Shown one piece after another: positions 47,953 to 56,508 of a stretch of DNA of 64,000 bases; within the stretch, counting starts at the first letter, position 1; the number at the start of each line of letters is the position of its first letter. This DNA comes from Clostridia bacterium (GTDB lineage: Bacteria; Bacillota; Clostridia; Oscillospirales; Acutalibacteraceae): assembly GCA_017513525.1 (NCBI GenBank), contig JAFXFC010000013.1:1-64000 (forward strand), read 5' to 3'. The translations under genes and the position numbers were made by a program. Under the pieces are notes generated by a model that had not been told where the DNA came from, did no database searches, and saw only the letters and a program-made list of their open reading frames with translations.

Positions 47953-49647
47953 ATGAACGGATTTTTCGGTATTTTTTCTTCGGTTTTTAATCTCATTGCC
48001 GATTTCGGAGAAACGTATGCCGATACTGCCGTTTTGTTCTTCAATTCGGTTTTCAGAAGGCCTCTTTGGTTTATATTAAAAAGCATCAGGCGGCTTATAA
48101 GAACTCTTTTCAGAAGTCTTGTAATTCTTTTTGCCCCTTGGGAAGTTGATTCAAAGGATTATGCCGATGCCGTTACGAGAGCGGCAAAGGGCTGTGTAAG
48201 AGTGCTCTTTTCTCACCCCGGTTCTTTCGTGTCGGTGGTTATTTACTACATAAAAAAAGCATTCACCCGATATGATTTCGGAATAAAAACTCTATCTGTG
48301 TGGGTCATTCCCGCTGTTTTTGCGGTAATTGCCGTTTTGGGCTTTAATATGCTTTCCGAAAAAAGCGTTGCACTTAAAATTGAAGCCGACGGCGAGATAT
48401 TGGGCTATGTGCAGACGGAAGAAGGGTATCTCAGTGCAAAAAATCAGGCTGAGGAGATATTGAAGTTTTCCGACGGTAAAAATACGGGACTTCCCGAGGT
48501 TACTTATTCATATGCACTTATTGATATCAACCGCTTTACCGACAGCAGCACTTTGTGCGAAAGGCTTATTGAAAAAAGCGGCACTTCGTTGATACCTGCC
48601 TGTGCAGTTTATTCTGACGGTGAGCTTTTAGCGGTGCTTCACAGCGAAAACGATGCGAGAGCCGTGCTTAACAGTATTCTTTCTGAAAAAGAAGCAGAGA
48701 GCAATTATGTTGTTTCCTTTGCCGAGAATATAGAATATAGACAGGTGCTTTATCCTGAAAGCAAAGTATCTTCAAAGAATGAGTTTATTAAGAAGCTTAC
48801 TTCGGGAAGTAAAACACAGACGGAATATATAACAAAAATCGGAGATACTCCCGACAGTGTTGCAAGTGCCAACGGTATGACTAAAGATTTACTTTTATCT
48901 CTTAACGAAACAGAAGCCTCCGCCGAGGTATTCGAAGAGGGTACGAAGCTTATTATTGAAAAGCCCTCGTATCTTCTCAGCTTCAAAGAGGTCAGAACAG
49001 AAGTGTCAGCTGAAGAAATAGACTTCGATAAGATCGAAATTCAGTCAAAGGCTCTTTACAGCGGTTCTTCAAGAGTTCTTGTGCAGGGTAAAAAAGGCTA
49101 TGATCAGGTAACGAGCTTCGTTACATTTATAGACGGGAAAAAGGTTTCCTCCTCTGAGGTTTCAAGGCTTACCATAACGGATGCCGTGCCCGAAAGAGTA
49201 CAGGTAGGAACAAAGCCTCTCGATGAAGCATATTCCAACTCCATGGGCGGTATTTTCCTGTGGCCGATAGTGGGTGCATACGGAATAAATTCCGACTACG
49301 GCTACCGCTGGGGCAAGCTTCATGCCGGTTTGGATCTCGGCATGGGCGGTGCTGAAGGAACGAGCCTCGGAAAGACTATAATCGCAGTAGCACAGGGTAC
49401 TGTTATCGTTGCAGGTGTTCATTCAAGCTACGGATATTATGTAATAATAGACCACGGAAACTCTCTTCAGACACTTTATGCTCATTGCCTTGCAGACTCT
49501 CTTATGGTCGTACCCGGACAAGTTGTTGTTGCGGGTCAGCCGATAGCCCGAGTCGGCTCTACCGGCTATTCAACAGGCCCTCACCTTCATTTTGAAGTGA
49601 GAGTAAACGGAAACAGAGTAAGTCCGAGACCGTATCTCGGCATTTAA
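47953..49647 (+). CDS. Membrane-anchored M23 peptidase with LysM and G5 domains
   Basis: 564 residues. The N-terminal ~105 residues are hydrophobic/basic, and a membrane helix follows (SVWVIPAVFAVIAVLGF, about 116-132). Outside come a helical/sheet region, a LysM-like segment (YITKIGDTPDSVASANGMTK, about 293-312), a G5-type beta domain (about 340-425) and the M23 lysostaphin-like peptidase with HAGLDLGMG (about 456-464) and the active HxH in GPHLHFE (about 542-548). It should cleave peptidoglycan cross-links during growth or division. Coexpressed with the next gene, 23 bases downstream. Confidence 0.9.
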   Translation: MNGFFGIFSSVFNLIADFGETYADTAVLFFNSVFRRPLWFILKSIRRLIRTLFRSLVILFAPWEVDSKDYADAVTRAAKGCVRVLFSHPGSFVSVVIYYIKKAFTRYDFGIKTLSVWVIPAVFAVIAVLGFNMLSEKSVALKIEADGEILGYVQTEEGYLSAKNQAEEILKFSDGKNTGLPEVTYSYALIDINRFTDSSTLCERLIEKSGTSLIPACAVYSDGELLAVLHSENDARAVLNSILSEKEAESNYVVSFAENIEYRQVLYPESKVSSKNEFIKKLTSGSKTQTEYITKIGDTPDSVASANGMTKDLLLSLNETEASAEVFEEGTKLIIEKPSYLLSFKEVRTEVSAEEIDFDKIEIQSKALYSGSSRVLVQGKKGYDQVTSFVTFIDGKKVSSSEVSRLTITDAVPERVQVGTKPLDEAYSNSMGGIFLWPIVGAYGINSDYGYRWGKLHAGLDLGMGGAEGTSLGKTIIAVAQGTVIVAGVHSSYGYYVIIDHGNSLQTLYAHCLADSLMVVPGQVVVAGQPIARVGSTGYSTGPHLHFEVRVNGNRVSPRPYLGI

Positions 49648-49670
49648 CATATAAAATGGAGGGCTCATAT

Positions 49671-50426
49671 ATGGATGAAATGATGAGAGAAGAAAATCCC
49701 TTAATTCAGAATAAAAATATCGGGCAGGAGCTTATAAGAAAGCAAAAGGAAACGAGACACAGAAATCTCAGCTTCATTTTCGGTCTTATTGTAGTAATTT
49801 TCTCACTTATAGGATTTTTAGGCTGTATTTTTTACGGTATCGGCTTTATAAGAGATAAAGCCGATATAAAAAAGAACGCAGAATTTGCCGCCTACAATGA
49901 ATTTTTACTTGCAGTTGCAGCAGTAGACCCCATGCCCTTTGACGATATAACGGCGGCTGATTCGGGAGAGCTCGTTGAGATAGCCGTATGGAGTATTATA
50001 GGTGCGGAGCTTGAGCCCGATAAATACGATTATTCTTCGGGAGAGCTTGCTATCCCCGTGTCCGACATAGAAGCAGCCTTTATAAGATATTTCGGAAACC
50101 AGCTTCCCATAAAGCATCAGAGCGTTACAGGCTACGGCTATGAGTTTACTTATAATGAAGAGGACGGCTGTTATTATATTCCCCTTACGGCAATAGAACC
50201 CTTATATACCCCCGTTGTAACGGAAGTCGAGAATAAGGGTGACACCCAGACTCTCACAATGGGACTCATAAACGCGAGCTCCTGGAAGCAGGACTCGAAA
50301 ACAGGTGAGATATTAAAGCCCGACCCCGATAAATTCATCAAGGTGACCCTCAGACATTCGGGCGGCAGCAAATATATCGGCGCCATAAGAACAACTTCCT
50401 CTATCGAAACAGCATTCGCTGATTAA
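49671..50426 (+). CDS. Single-pass membrane protein of unknown function
   Basis: 251 residues, ATG at 49671 after GGAGGG. A charged N-terminus (MDEMMREEN, RKQKETRHRN) precedes one membrane helix (SFIFGLIVVIFSLIGFLGCIF, about 40-60) and an extracellular domain of ~170 residues with mixed strands (GYGYEFTYNEEDGCYYIPLTAIEP). Its place right after the M23 peptidase suggests a partner or regulator in cell-wall remodelling. Not recognised as a named family. Confidence 0.7.
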   Translation: MDEMMREENPLIQNKNIGQELIRKQKETRHRNLSFIFGLIVVIFSLIGFLGCIFYGIGFIRDKADIKKNAEFAAYNEFLLAVAAVDPMPFDDITAADSGELVEIAVWSIIGAELEPDKYDYSSGELAIPVSDIEAAFIRYFGNQLPIKHQSVTGYGYEFTYNEEDGCYYIPLTAIEPLYTPVVTEVENKGDTQTLTMGLINASSWKQDSKTGEILKPDPDKFIKVTLRHSGGSKYIGAIRTTSSIETAFAD

Positions 50427-50444
50427 TAATAAATTGCAGGGCTT

Positions 50445-50645
50445 TAGTCCTGCAATTTATTATTAGTGATATTCGCACTTGCGTGCGAGTGATATTATTG
50501 CTTTGCAATAGTGATATTGCCCTGCGGACAGTGATATTTTTGCTTCGCAAAAGTTTCGGAAGGGCTCACGCCCTTATTCCGCTTATGCCCTGTTATATAA
50601 TGCCGACCGCAGGTCCCGAAATTCCGAATTCCGAATTTGCACAAT
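50445..50645 (+). repeat. R3 hairpin-array repeat, copy b
   Basis: TGATATT-type spacers separate four hairpins: CGCAC-GTGCG, ATTGC-GCAAT, a weak CTG-CAG one, and TTTTGC-GCAAAA. Then follow GGAAGGGCTCACGCCC, TTCCGCTTATGCCC, AATGCCGACCGCAGGTCCCG and ATTCCGAATTCCGAATTT. Same order as at 56200-56415 and, reversed, 36300-36495. Confidence 0.8.
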
Positions 50646-50699
50646 ACTAAGTAAAAAAGACTACAAGTGCGAACCTGTAGTCTTTTTTTGTTTGTTTTT

Positions 50700-51135
50700 T
50701 GTGCCCCTTAGGGCAAAGAGGGTGATTTTTGCGCCCCTTAGGGCAAAGGGACAAAAATTTGCCCTATTTGTTGTTTTCGGCTCTGGCAAGCTGTACATTG
50801 GTACTGCGAAGAGCCGAAAACAAAGCACCTTTTGCTTTTTGCGTGGATAAAAAAGAATGGATACCTGCCACTTAATTAAGTGGCAGATATCCTTGATAAT
50901 TAATCCGTACGGCAAAGAGGGTGATTTTTGCGCCCCTTAGGGCAAAGGGACAAAAATTTGCCCTATTTGTTGTTTTCGGCTCTGGCAAGGCGTACATTGG
51001 TACTCCGAAGAGCCGAAAACAAAGCACCTTTTGCTTTTTGCGTGGATAAAAAAGAATGGATACCTGCCACTTAATTAAGTGGCAGATATCCTTGATAATT
51101 AATCCGTGCGGCAAAGAGGGTGATTTTTGCGCCCT
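50700..51135. repeat. R1 repeats e and f: 199-bp tandem pair
   Basis: GCAAAGAGGGTGATTTTTGCG begins at 50713, 50912 and 51111, giving two complete 199-base units and a partial third. Each unit has the R1 hairpin TTGTTTTCGGCTCT with its complement (50771-50784/50810-50823; 50970-50983/51009-51022) and a palindrome CTGCCACTTAATTAAGTGGCAG. Only a few positions in the loop differ between units. It lies at the 3' end of the decarboxylase operon. Confidence 0.85.
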
Positions 51136-51141
51136 TTGCCG

Positions 51142-52332
51142 TTAATTGCCGAACATGATGAGCATGAAGCCTGCGGCTACGGCGGAGCCGATAACGCCTG
51201 CTACATTGGGGCCCATTGCGTGCATGAGAAGGAAGTTTGAAGGATTGTACTTTCTGCCTTCATTCTGAGCAACACGAGCTGCCATGGGAACGGCGGAAAC
51301 GCCTGCGGCACCGATAAGGGGATTGATCTTACCGCCTGTAACGACATAAAGAACCTTACCGATAAGAACACCGCCGACAGTGGAGAATACGAATGCTACA
51401 AGACCGAGAACAACAATGAAGAGAGTCTGAGTCTTTAAGAAGTCGATACCGTTTGCGGTAGCGCCTACGCATACACCTAAAAGAATTGTCACCATATTCA
51501 TAAGTGCATTCTGTGCTGTGTCGGAAAGTCTGTCTGTAACACCGCATTCCTTAAAGAGGTTACCGAGCATCAGCATACCGAGAAGAGGAGCTGCTGAGGG
51601 AAGAATAAGTGCTACAACAATGAGAACAACAACGGGGAAGATTATCTTTTCTATCTTTGAAACCTTACGAAGCTGTGTCATCTTTACTTCTCTTTCCTTT
51701 TTGGTGGTGAGAAGCTTCATGATGGGCGGCTGGATAATGGGGATAAGTGCCATATAGGAATAAGCCGCAAGTGCTATGGGAGCAAGTAAGTGAGCAGCAA
51801 GCTTTGAAGCTGTAAAAATAGCTGTAGGACCGTCTGCACCGCCGATAATGGCAATTGAAGCAGCTTCTGTGGGCTCAAAGCCGAGAAGTATTGCAACAGT
51901 AAATGCGAAGTAGATACCAAGCTGTGCTGCAGCACCTAAAATAAGTGAAACGGGGTTTGAAAGCAAGGGACCGAAGTCAGTCATTGCACCGACACCCATA
52001 AAGATAAGACAGGGGAATATGCTTGATTTAACACCGACATAGAGAATTCTGAGAACACCCGAGTCGAACCAGTGTGCACCCTCTATTGCGGCGGCGCCTG
52101 ACATATCGCCTAAGAGTCCGCCTGTGGTATCAAGCATCATATTAGCACCGGGAAGATTTGCAAGTATCATACCGAATGCAATGGGAACGAGAAGAAGGGG
52201 CTCAAATTTTTTCCAGATTGCAAGTACAAGGAAAATTCCGGCAACGCCGAGCATGACAAGATTCTGCCACTGAAGTGCGGCAAGACCGGAGGTTTCCCAG
52301 ATGCCTGCAAGAACCTGTGATATAAGTTCCAT
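51142..52332 (-). CDS. oadB: Na+-translocating decarboxylase, beta subunit
   Basis: 396 residues, polytopic. It is the membrane subunit that decarboxylates carboxybiotin and pumps Na+. GGADGPTAIFTA (about 174-185) is the family signature, with DTTGGLLGDMSGA and the C-terminal AAGVSAVPMAARVAQNEG and NVAGVIGSAVAAG regions. The pump could belong to oxaloacetate, methylmalonyl-CoA or glutaconyl-CoA decarboxylase; the alpha subunit three genes upstream is of the OadA type. Last gene of the operon, followed by the tandem R1 repeats. Confidence 0.93.
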   Translation of the reverse strand: MELISQVLAGIWETSGLAALQWQNLVMLGVAGIFLVLAIWKKFEPLLLVPIAFGMILANLPGANMMLDTTGGLLGDMSGAAAIEGAHWFDSGVLRILYVGVKSSIFPCLIFMGVGAMTDFGPLLSNPVSLILGAAAQLGIYFAFTVAILLGFEPTEAASIAIIGGADGPTAIFTASKLAAHLLAPIALAAYSYMALIPIIQPPIMKLLTTKKEREVKMTQLRKVSKIEKIIFPVVVLIVVALILPSAAPLLGMLMLGNLFKECGVTDRLSDTAQNALMNMVTILLGVCVGATANGIDFLKTQTLFIVVLGLVAFVFSTVGGVLIGKVLYVVTGGKINPLIGAAGVSAVPMAARVAQNEGRKYNPSNFLLMHAMGPNVAGVIGSAVAAGFMLIMFGN

Positions 52333-52343
52333 AAGGAGCCTCC

Positions 52344-52730
52344 TTAAATAACGGCAAGAACAGCGTCTGTTTCAACAACAGCGCCCTTGGAAACAAGAAC
52401 CTGCTTTACTGTACCTGAAACGGGAGCTACTATTTCGTTTTCCATTTTCATAGCTTCGAGGATGAATAAAACATCGCCCTCTTTAACTGCCTGACCTGCT
52501 GTGACGTTAACTGCAAGAATGTTTCCGGGCATGGGAGAGGTAACCTTTGCGCCGTCAGCAGTAGCTGTGGGAGCCACGGGAGCAGCAGGAGCTGCAACAG
52601 GTGCTGCGGGAGCTGCCACGGGAGCAGCAGCTACAGGAGCTGCAACGGGAGCAACAGATGTGATAACTGCATCTGTTTCTGTAACATCAACTTCATAATT
52701 TTTTCCGTTAAGAGTAACAACGTATTTCAT
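52344..52730 (-). CDS. Biotin carboxyl carrier subunit of the decarboxylase
   Basis: 128 residues. A short N-terminal region (YVVTLNGKNYEVDVTET) is followed by a flexible Ala/Pro/Val linker built of APVAA repeats (about 28-55) and a biotinyl domain with ILEAMKMENEIVAPVSG (about 90-106); the Lys of AMKM is biotinylated. The swinging arm carries CO2 from the alpha to the beta subunit. Its start overlaps the stop of the previous gene by one base. Confidence 0.95.
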   Translation of the reverse strand: MKYVVTLNGKNYEVDVTETDAVITSVAPVAAPVAAAPVAAPAAPVAAPAAPVAPTATADGAKVTSPMPGNILAVNVTAGQAVKEGDVLFILEAMKMENEIVAPVSGTVKQVLVSKGAVVETDAVLAVI

Positions 52731-53119
52731 TATTTATTATCCTCCAGGCATTTGATAGTGTTGAATTTAAGACGGTTAAGGGGAATTCCGCTTTTTGCAC
52801 TTGTGATAGCCATAATTACGGCTGCCTCTTCTTCTGTGCAGTTTATAAGGGTAAGATCGCCGATAGACTGATTATCGGGGAGGGGATTGCCTTTGGGCTG
52901 CTCTTCTTTTGTTGAAACAGCAGGAGCAGCTTCAACCTTTGTTTCTTTTTTCTTCTGTATCATATCAAAGAATTTACCCATGCAGAAAACAAAGATTGCA
53001 AGGAAACCGAGAACAAGAAAAACTACAGCGAAGCCTACAAGGGAAATGAGAAGGGTTTGTCCCATACCCATTTCGGCGCCTGCACCGTAAATGTTTTCAA
53101 AAACACCTAAAATCTGCAT
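52730..53119 (-). CDS. oadG: Decarboxylase gamma/delta subunit (OadG-like)
   Basis: 129 residues. One membrane helix (LLISLVGFAVVFLVLGFLAIFVF, about 24-46) is followed by a Lys-rich, Pro-containing linker and a C-terminal region (IGDLTLINCTEEEAAVIMAI...SGIPLNRLKFNTIK). OadG/MmdD proteins tether alpha to beta. The C-terminal extension is common in clostridial versions. It lies 3 bases after the alpha-subunit gene. Confidence 0.88.
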   Translation of the reverse strand: MQILGVFENIYGAGAEMGMGQTLLISLVGFAVVFLVLGFLAIFVFCMGKFFDMIQKKKETKVEAAPAVSTKEEQPKGNPLPDNQSIGDLTLINCTEEEAAVIMAITSAKSGIPLNRLKFNTIKCLEDNK

Positions 53120-53122
53120 TTA

Positions 53123-54502
53123 TTAGTCCTCCTTAGCTATGATGCTGTAAGAGAAGGTACGCTTTTTAAGCTCATCTCTTGCGGCAAAGAATTTTTCTGC
53201 GATCTGGGGGAATGCGATATAGGAAAGCACATCCTCGTCACAGGTAGCAGTTTCGCCAAGCTGGGCCTTTGTCTTTTCGAAAGCGGGTTCAAGTGTGTCT
53301 GCAAAACGGCATTCCATGGGCTTTTCATCGCCGAGAACGAGTGCCTTTAATTCATCGCTGATTTCACCGGGAGCTCTGCCGTATTCGCCCTTGACATAGT
53401 TCTTGACTTCCTTGGAGATATTCTTGTATCTGCCGTTAAGAACATTTGAAGTAGCCTGAACGCCGACCATCTGGCTCATGGGAGTAACAAGGGGAGGATA
53501 GCCCATATCCTTTCTTACTCTGGGAGTTTCTTCGAGAACCTCCTGAAGACGGTCCAGCTTGCCCTGAGCTGTAAGCTGTGCTACAAGGTTTGAAAGCATA
53601 CCGCCGGGGATCTGATAACCGAGAGCATCTGTATCTGTTGCCATAACAACGGGATTGAGAAGTCCCTTATCAAGGCAAAGATTTCTGTAGGGCTTGAAGA
53701 AATCGTTTATCTTCTTGAGTGCATCAAGGTCAAGTCCTGTTTCATAGCCGTACTGACGAAGAACGTATTCCATTGTTTCTGTTGCAGGCTGAGCAGTACC
53801 GCCTGAGAAGCAGGAGATAGCAGTATCTATAACATCACAGCCGGCTTCAACAGCCTTGAGAAGTGTCATAAATCCGAGGCCTGTTGTTGAATGTGTGTGA
53901 AGAACAACGGGAAGATCTACAGCACCCTTGATAGCTTTTACTGTGTCATAAGCTTCCTTGGGGCTCATGATACCTGCCATATCCTTGATACAGATGGACT
54001 GAACGCCCATAGCCTTTAAGTCCTTAGCAGTCTTTACGTAGCTGTCAAGGTCATGAATGGGGCTTAAGGTGTAGCAGATTGTACCCTGAACCTCTGCACC
54101 GTTCTTAAGAGCTTCGTCAACTGCAACTTCGATATTGCGAAGGTCATTGAGTGCGTCAAAAATTCTGATGACATTGATGCCGTTTTCAACGCTCTTTTTA
54201 ACGAACATTCTTACAACATCATCGGGATAGTGCTTGTAGCCTAAAAGGTTCTGACCTCTTAAGAGCATCTGAAGCTTTGTGTTGGGACAAGCCTTTCTTA
54301 TTTTTCTGAGTCTTTCCCATGGATCTTCATTGAGGTAACGAAGGCATGAGTCAAAGGTAGCACCGCCCCAGCATTCAAGTGAATAATAGCCTGCCTTGTC
54401 GAGAGTTTCGAGAATGGGCTCAAACTCGCTGAAAGGCATTCTGGTAGCAATAAGTGACTGATTTGCATCTCTGAGAATTGTTTCCGTGAATTTAATTTTC
54501 AT
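53123..54502 (-). CDS. oadA: Oxaloacetate decarboxylase alpha subunit (carboxyltransferase)
   Basis: 459 residues, start MKIKFTETILRDANQSL after AAGGAG. TIM barrel of the HMGL/pyruvate-carboxylase type: ETILRDANQS (Asp metal ligand), ECWGGATFD (about 44-52), MLLRGQNLLGYKHY, CIKDMAG with the carbamylated-type Lys (about 166-172), LHTHSTTGL (about 196-204, metal HxH). A conserved carboxyltransferase C-terminal domain follows. The biotin domain is encoded by a separate gene, so the protein ends at about 459. It transfers CO2 from oxaloacetate to biotin, linking citrate/oxaloacetate use to a Na+ gradient. First gene of the four-gene operon. Confidence 0.93.
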   Translation of the reverse strand: MKIKFTETILRDANQSLIATRMPFSEFEPILETLDKAGYYSLECWGGATFDSCLRYLNEDPWERLRKIRKACPNTKLQMLLRGQNLLGYKHYPDDVVRMFVKKSVENGINVIRIFDALNDLRNIEVAVDEALKNGAEVQGTICYTLSPIHDLDSYVKTAKDLKAMGVQSICIKDMAGIMSPKEAYDTVKAIKGAVDLPVVLHTHSTTGLGFMTLLKAVEAGCDVIDTAISCFSGGTAQPATETMEYVLRQYGYETGLDLDALKKINDFFKPYRNLCLDKGLLNPVVMATDTDALGYQIPGGMLSNLVAQLTAQGKLDRLQEVLEETPRVRKDMGYPPLVTPMSQMVGVQATSNVLNGRYKNISKEVKNYVKGEYGRAPGEISDELKALVLGDEKPMECRFADTLEPAFEKTKAQLGETATCDEDVLSYIAFPQIAEKFFAARDELKKRTFSYSIIAKED

Positions 54503-54632
54503 TGTTTTTCTCCTTATCTGAAAAATCAAAACTCAAATATATACCAAAATACAATATAACACAAAAAACATTCTGACGCAATACCAAAGTTATGATAAAA
54601 GAAAAAAGAAATTTTGTATAATATATGAAAAC

Positions 54633-54661
54633 TTGACTATCGTAAGAAAAAATAATATAAT
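54633..54661 (+). promoter_or_regulatory. Promoter of mcsA-mcsB
   Basis: TTGACT (54633-54638), 17 bases, TATAAT (54656-54661). I do not see a clear CtsR operator (tandem GGTCAAA heptads) over it, in keeping with the absence of ctsR. Confidence 0.7.
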
Positions 54662-54691
54662 CTATAAAGATATGCTTTGCGGAGGAATACT

Positions 54692-55192
54692 ATGCTTTGT
54701 CAGAACTGTAAAAGAAGTGATGCCCATGTGCATCTGAAAAGAATAATTAACGGTGAAGCCGCAGAAATTCATCTTTGCTCTGCGTGTGCCGCGTCTCTGG
54801 GTGTGTCCGATGTAATGGCAGGCTTTTCGCCCTTCGCGGATTTTTCTGCAGGGGTTCTTTCCGCCGTGGAAACAGGAAGAATGAGCAATAAAACGCTTCA
54901 CTGTGAAACCTGCGGATTTACATTTCAGGATATTGCAAGAACGGGAAGTCCCGGCTGCTCCGACTGCTACAGAACCTTCGCACAAAAGCTTCGTCCTACC
55001 CTTATAAAGCTTCACGGCAGAGCAGTTTATAAAGGAAAAATTCCCGTTGAAGGGAATGCCGCCGCCCAAAAGGAAGACAGTATAGAAGCTTTGAAAGAGC
55101 GTCTTAATAAGGCTATCGACGAGCAGAATTTTGAGCTTGCCGCAGTGCTTCGTGATGAAATAAGAGCACTCACGGAACAGGAGGGACAGTAA
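54692..55192 (+). CDS. mcsA: McsA-like activator of McsB (UvrB/UvrC motif)
   Basis: 166 residues, ATG 54692 after GGAGGAAT. Four CxxC motifs (CQNC at 3-6, CSAC, CETC, CSDC) form two zinc fingers, and the C-terminal helix pair (ALKERLNKAIDEQNFELAAVLRDEIRAL) is a UvrB/UvrC-type motif. McsA stimulates the arginine kinase McsB and targets proteins for ClpCP degradation. Stop and mcsB start overlap (TAATG). The usual first gene, ctsR, is missing upstream, where the decarboxylase operon diverges. Confidence 0.92.
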   Translation: MLCQNCKRSDAHVHLKRIINGEAAEIHLCSACAASLGVSDVMAGFSPFADFSAGVLSAVETGRMSNKTLHCETCGFTFQDIARTGSPGCSDCYRTFAQKLRPTLIKLHGRAVYKGKIPVEGNAAAQKEDSIEALKERLNKAIDEQNFELAAVLRDEIRALTEQEGQ

Positions 55193-56202
55193 TGGCTGAG
55201 AGTATAAAAAGCGGCTCTAACAGACATCTTGACACGGTGCTGTCCACCAGAGTGCGTCTTGCAAGAAATATCGACGGTGTGCCTTTCCCCGTAAGACTGA
55301 ATTCAGTTGAAAAGCAAAGCATCAATATTAAAATATGTGAAATACTGTCTTTGTCGGAGCAAAAGCTTCAGGCTATTGAAATGAGCTCTTTATATCCGTA
55401 TGAAGCAATATCCCTTGCGGAACGCCACCTTATAAGCCCCGAATTTGCTTCCATGTCCGAGGGGCGTGTGCTTCTTTTGTCAGAGGATGAAAAAATAAGC
55501 ATAATGCTCTGCGAAAAGGACCATGTAAGAATACAGGGCTTCGAAGAAGGGCTTGATCTTGAAAACGCATATAAAAATGCAGAAGTTTATGATGAAATTC
55601 TCGATTCCTCGCTTCATTTTGCCTTTGATCCGAAACTCGGCTACCTAAATCAGAATCCCAAGGATATCGGCACGGGCATGAAAGCCTCCGTTATGATGCA
55701 CCTGCCCGCTCTTTCAAGAACAGGAGCTATGACGAAGCTTTCCGCAACAAGCATGAAGCTCGGCTTCAATATAAGAGGCTCATACGGAGATGCCGCTTCC
55801 GTTAAGGGAGATATTTTCCGTATCAGTAACAGTGTGACCATGGGAATAAGCGAAGAAGAGGCTCTCGAAAACCTTAAAACGCTGGTGCTTCAGATAGCAA
55901 CAAAAGAGCGTGCCGCAGCAGAAAAGTTTGTGACAGATATCAATATAAAGGACAGAATAAACCGTTCCGTGGGACTTTTACAGAATGCGGTGCTTTTGTC
56001 CTCTGATGAAATGATGGAGCTGCTCTCATGGGTAAGGCTCGGTGCATTATACGGTATTGTGGAAGCTGATCCCCATACCATTGCTAAGCTCTTCACTGCA
56101 ATGCAGCCTGCAACAATAAATGTTCTCGCCAAACAAAAGCTCCCCGAGAGCGTGAGGGATGAAATAAGGGCAAAAACGGTAAAACAAGCATTGAAATCAT
56201 AA
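55192..56202 (+). CDS. mcsB: Protein arginine kinase McsB
   Basis: 336 residues of the phosphagen-kinase fold. LSTRVRLARNIDGVPFP (about 17-33) is the ATP-phosphate motif, and IQGFEEGLDLENAY, LGYLNQNPKDIGTGMKASVMMHLP (about 150-173) and FNIRGSYGDAA (about 190-200) are conserved. It phosphorylates arginines to mark proteins for ClpCP. The C-terminal regulatory helices are present. The gene ends AAA TCA TAA within the motif that opens repeat R3c. Confidence 0.95.
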   Translation: MAESIKSGSNRHLDTVLSTRVRLARNIDGVPFPVRLNSVEKQSINIKICEILSLSEQKLQAIEMSSLYPYEAISLAERHLISPEFASMSEGRVLLLSEDEKISIMLCEKDHVRIQGFEEGLDLENAYKNAEVYDEILDSSLHFAFDPKLGYLNQNPKDIGTGMKASVMMHLPALSRTGAMTKLSATSMKLGFNIRGSYGDAASVKGDIFRISNSVTMGISEEEALENLKTLVLQIATKERAAAEKFVTDINIKDRINRSVGLLQNAVLLSSDEMMELLSWVRLGALYGIVEADPHTIAKLFTAMQPATINVLAKQKLPESVRDEIRAKTVKQALKS

Positions 56203-56415
56203 TTCAGCTTTGCTGAATTATGATTTCAGTGATATTCTTTGCTACGCAAAGAGTGATATTATTGCTTTCGCAATAGTGATATTGCCCTGCGGGCAGTGAT
56301 ATATTTGCTTCGCAAATGTTTCAGAAGGCTTACGCCTTGTTCCGCTTACGCTCTAATATAATGCCGACCGCAGGTCCCGAAATTCCGAATTCATAATTCA
56401 TAATTCCGAATTTTC
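56200..56415 (+). repeat. R3 hairpin-array repeat, copy c
   Basis: Opens with CATAATTCAGC/GCTGAATTATG, overlapping the mcsB stop. Then four hairpins CTTTGC-GCAAAG, ATTGC-GCAAT, GCCC-GGGC and ATTTGC-GCAAAT are separated by AGTGATATT-type spacers. The conserved block AAGGCTTACGCCTT, TTCCGCTTACGC, AATGCCGACCGCAGGTCCCG follows. It separates mcsB from clpC, which are usually contiguous. Confidence 0.8.
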
Positions 56416-56461
56416 TTTTACTGCTTTTTTTGAATTAATAACTAAAAATTGCCATATACTT

Positions 56462-56497
56462 AAAGCAGGCTGTTGTGCCTGCTTTTTCTTTCTTTTT
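56462..56497 (+). terminator. Terminator-like hairpin just before the clpC ribosome site
   Basis: AAAGCAGGC (56462-56470) pairs perfectly with GCCTGCTTT (56477-56485), then TTCTTTCTTTTT, immediately followed by TGGAGG of clpC. It either ends mcsAB transcription or acts as an attenuator or mRNA-stabilising hairpin for clpC. A weak promoter candidate (TTGAAT ... TATACT, 19-base spacing) lies just upstream. Confidence 0.75.
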
Positions 56498-56508
56498 GGA
56501 GGTATTCT

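Noticed and set aside
50460-50560. Spaced repeats that could suggest a CRISPR array
   Set aside because: The repeated unit is only ~9 bases and the intervening pieces are 10-16-base hairpins, not unique spacers of 30 or more bases; no cas genes nearby.
50661-51114. Two nearly identical - strand ORFs of 80-84 residues
   Set aside because: They are the same frame through the tandem 199-bp R1 units; similar frames appear at 16175 and 17921 in other R1 copies and are artefacts of the repeat.
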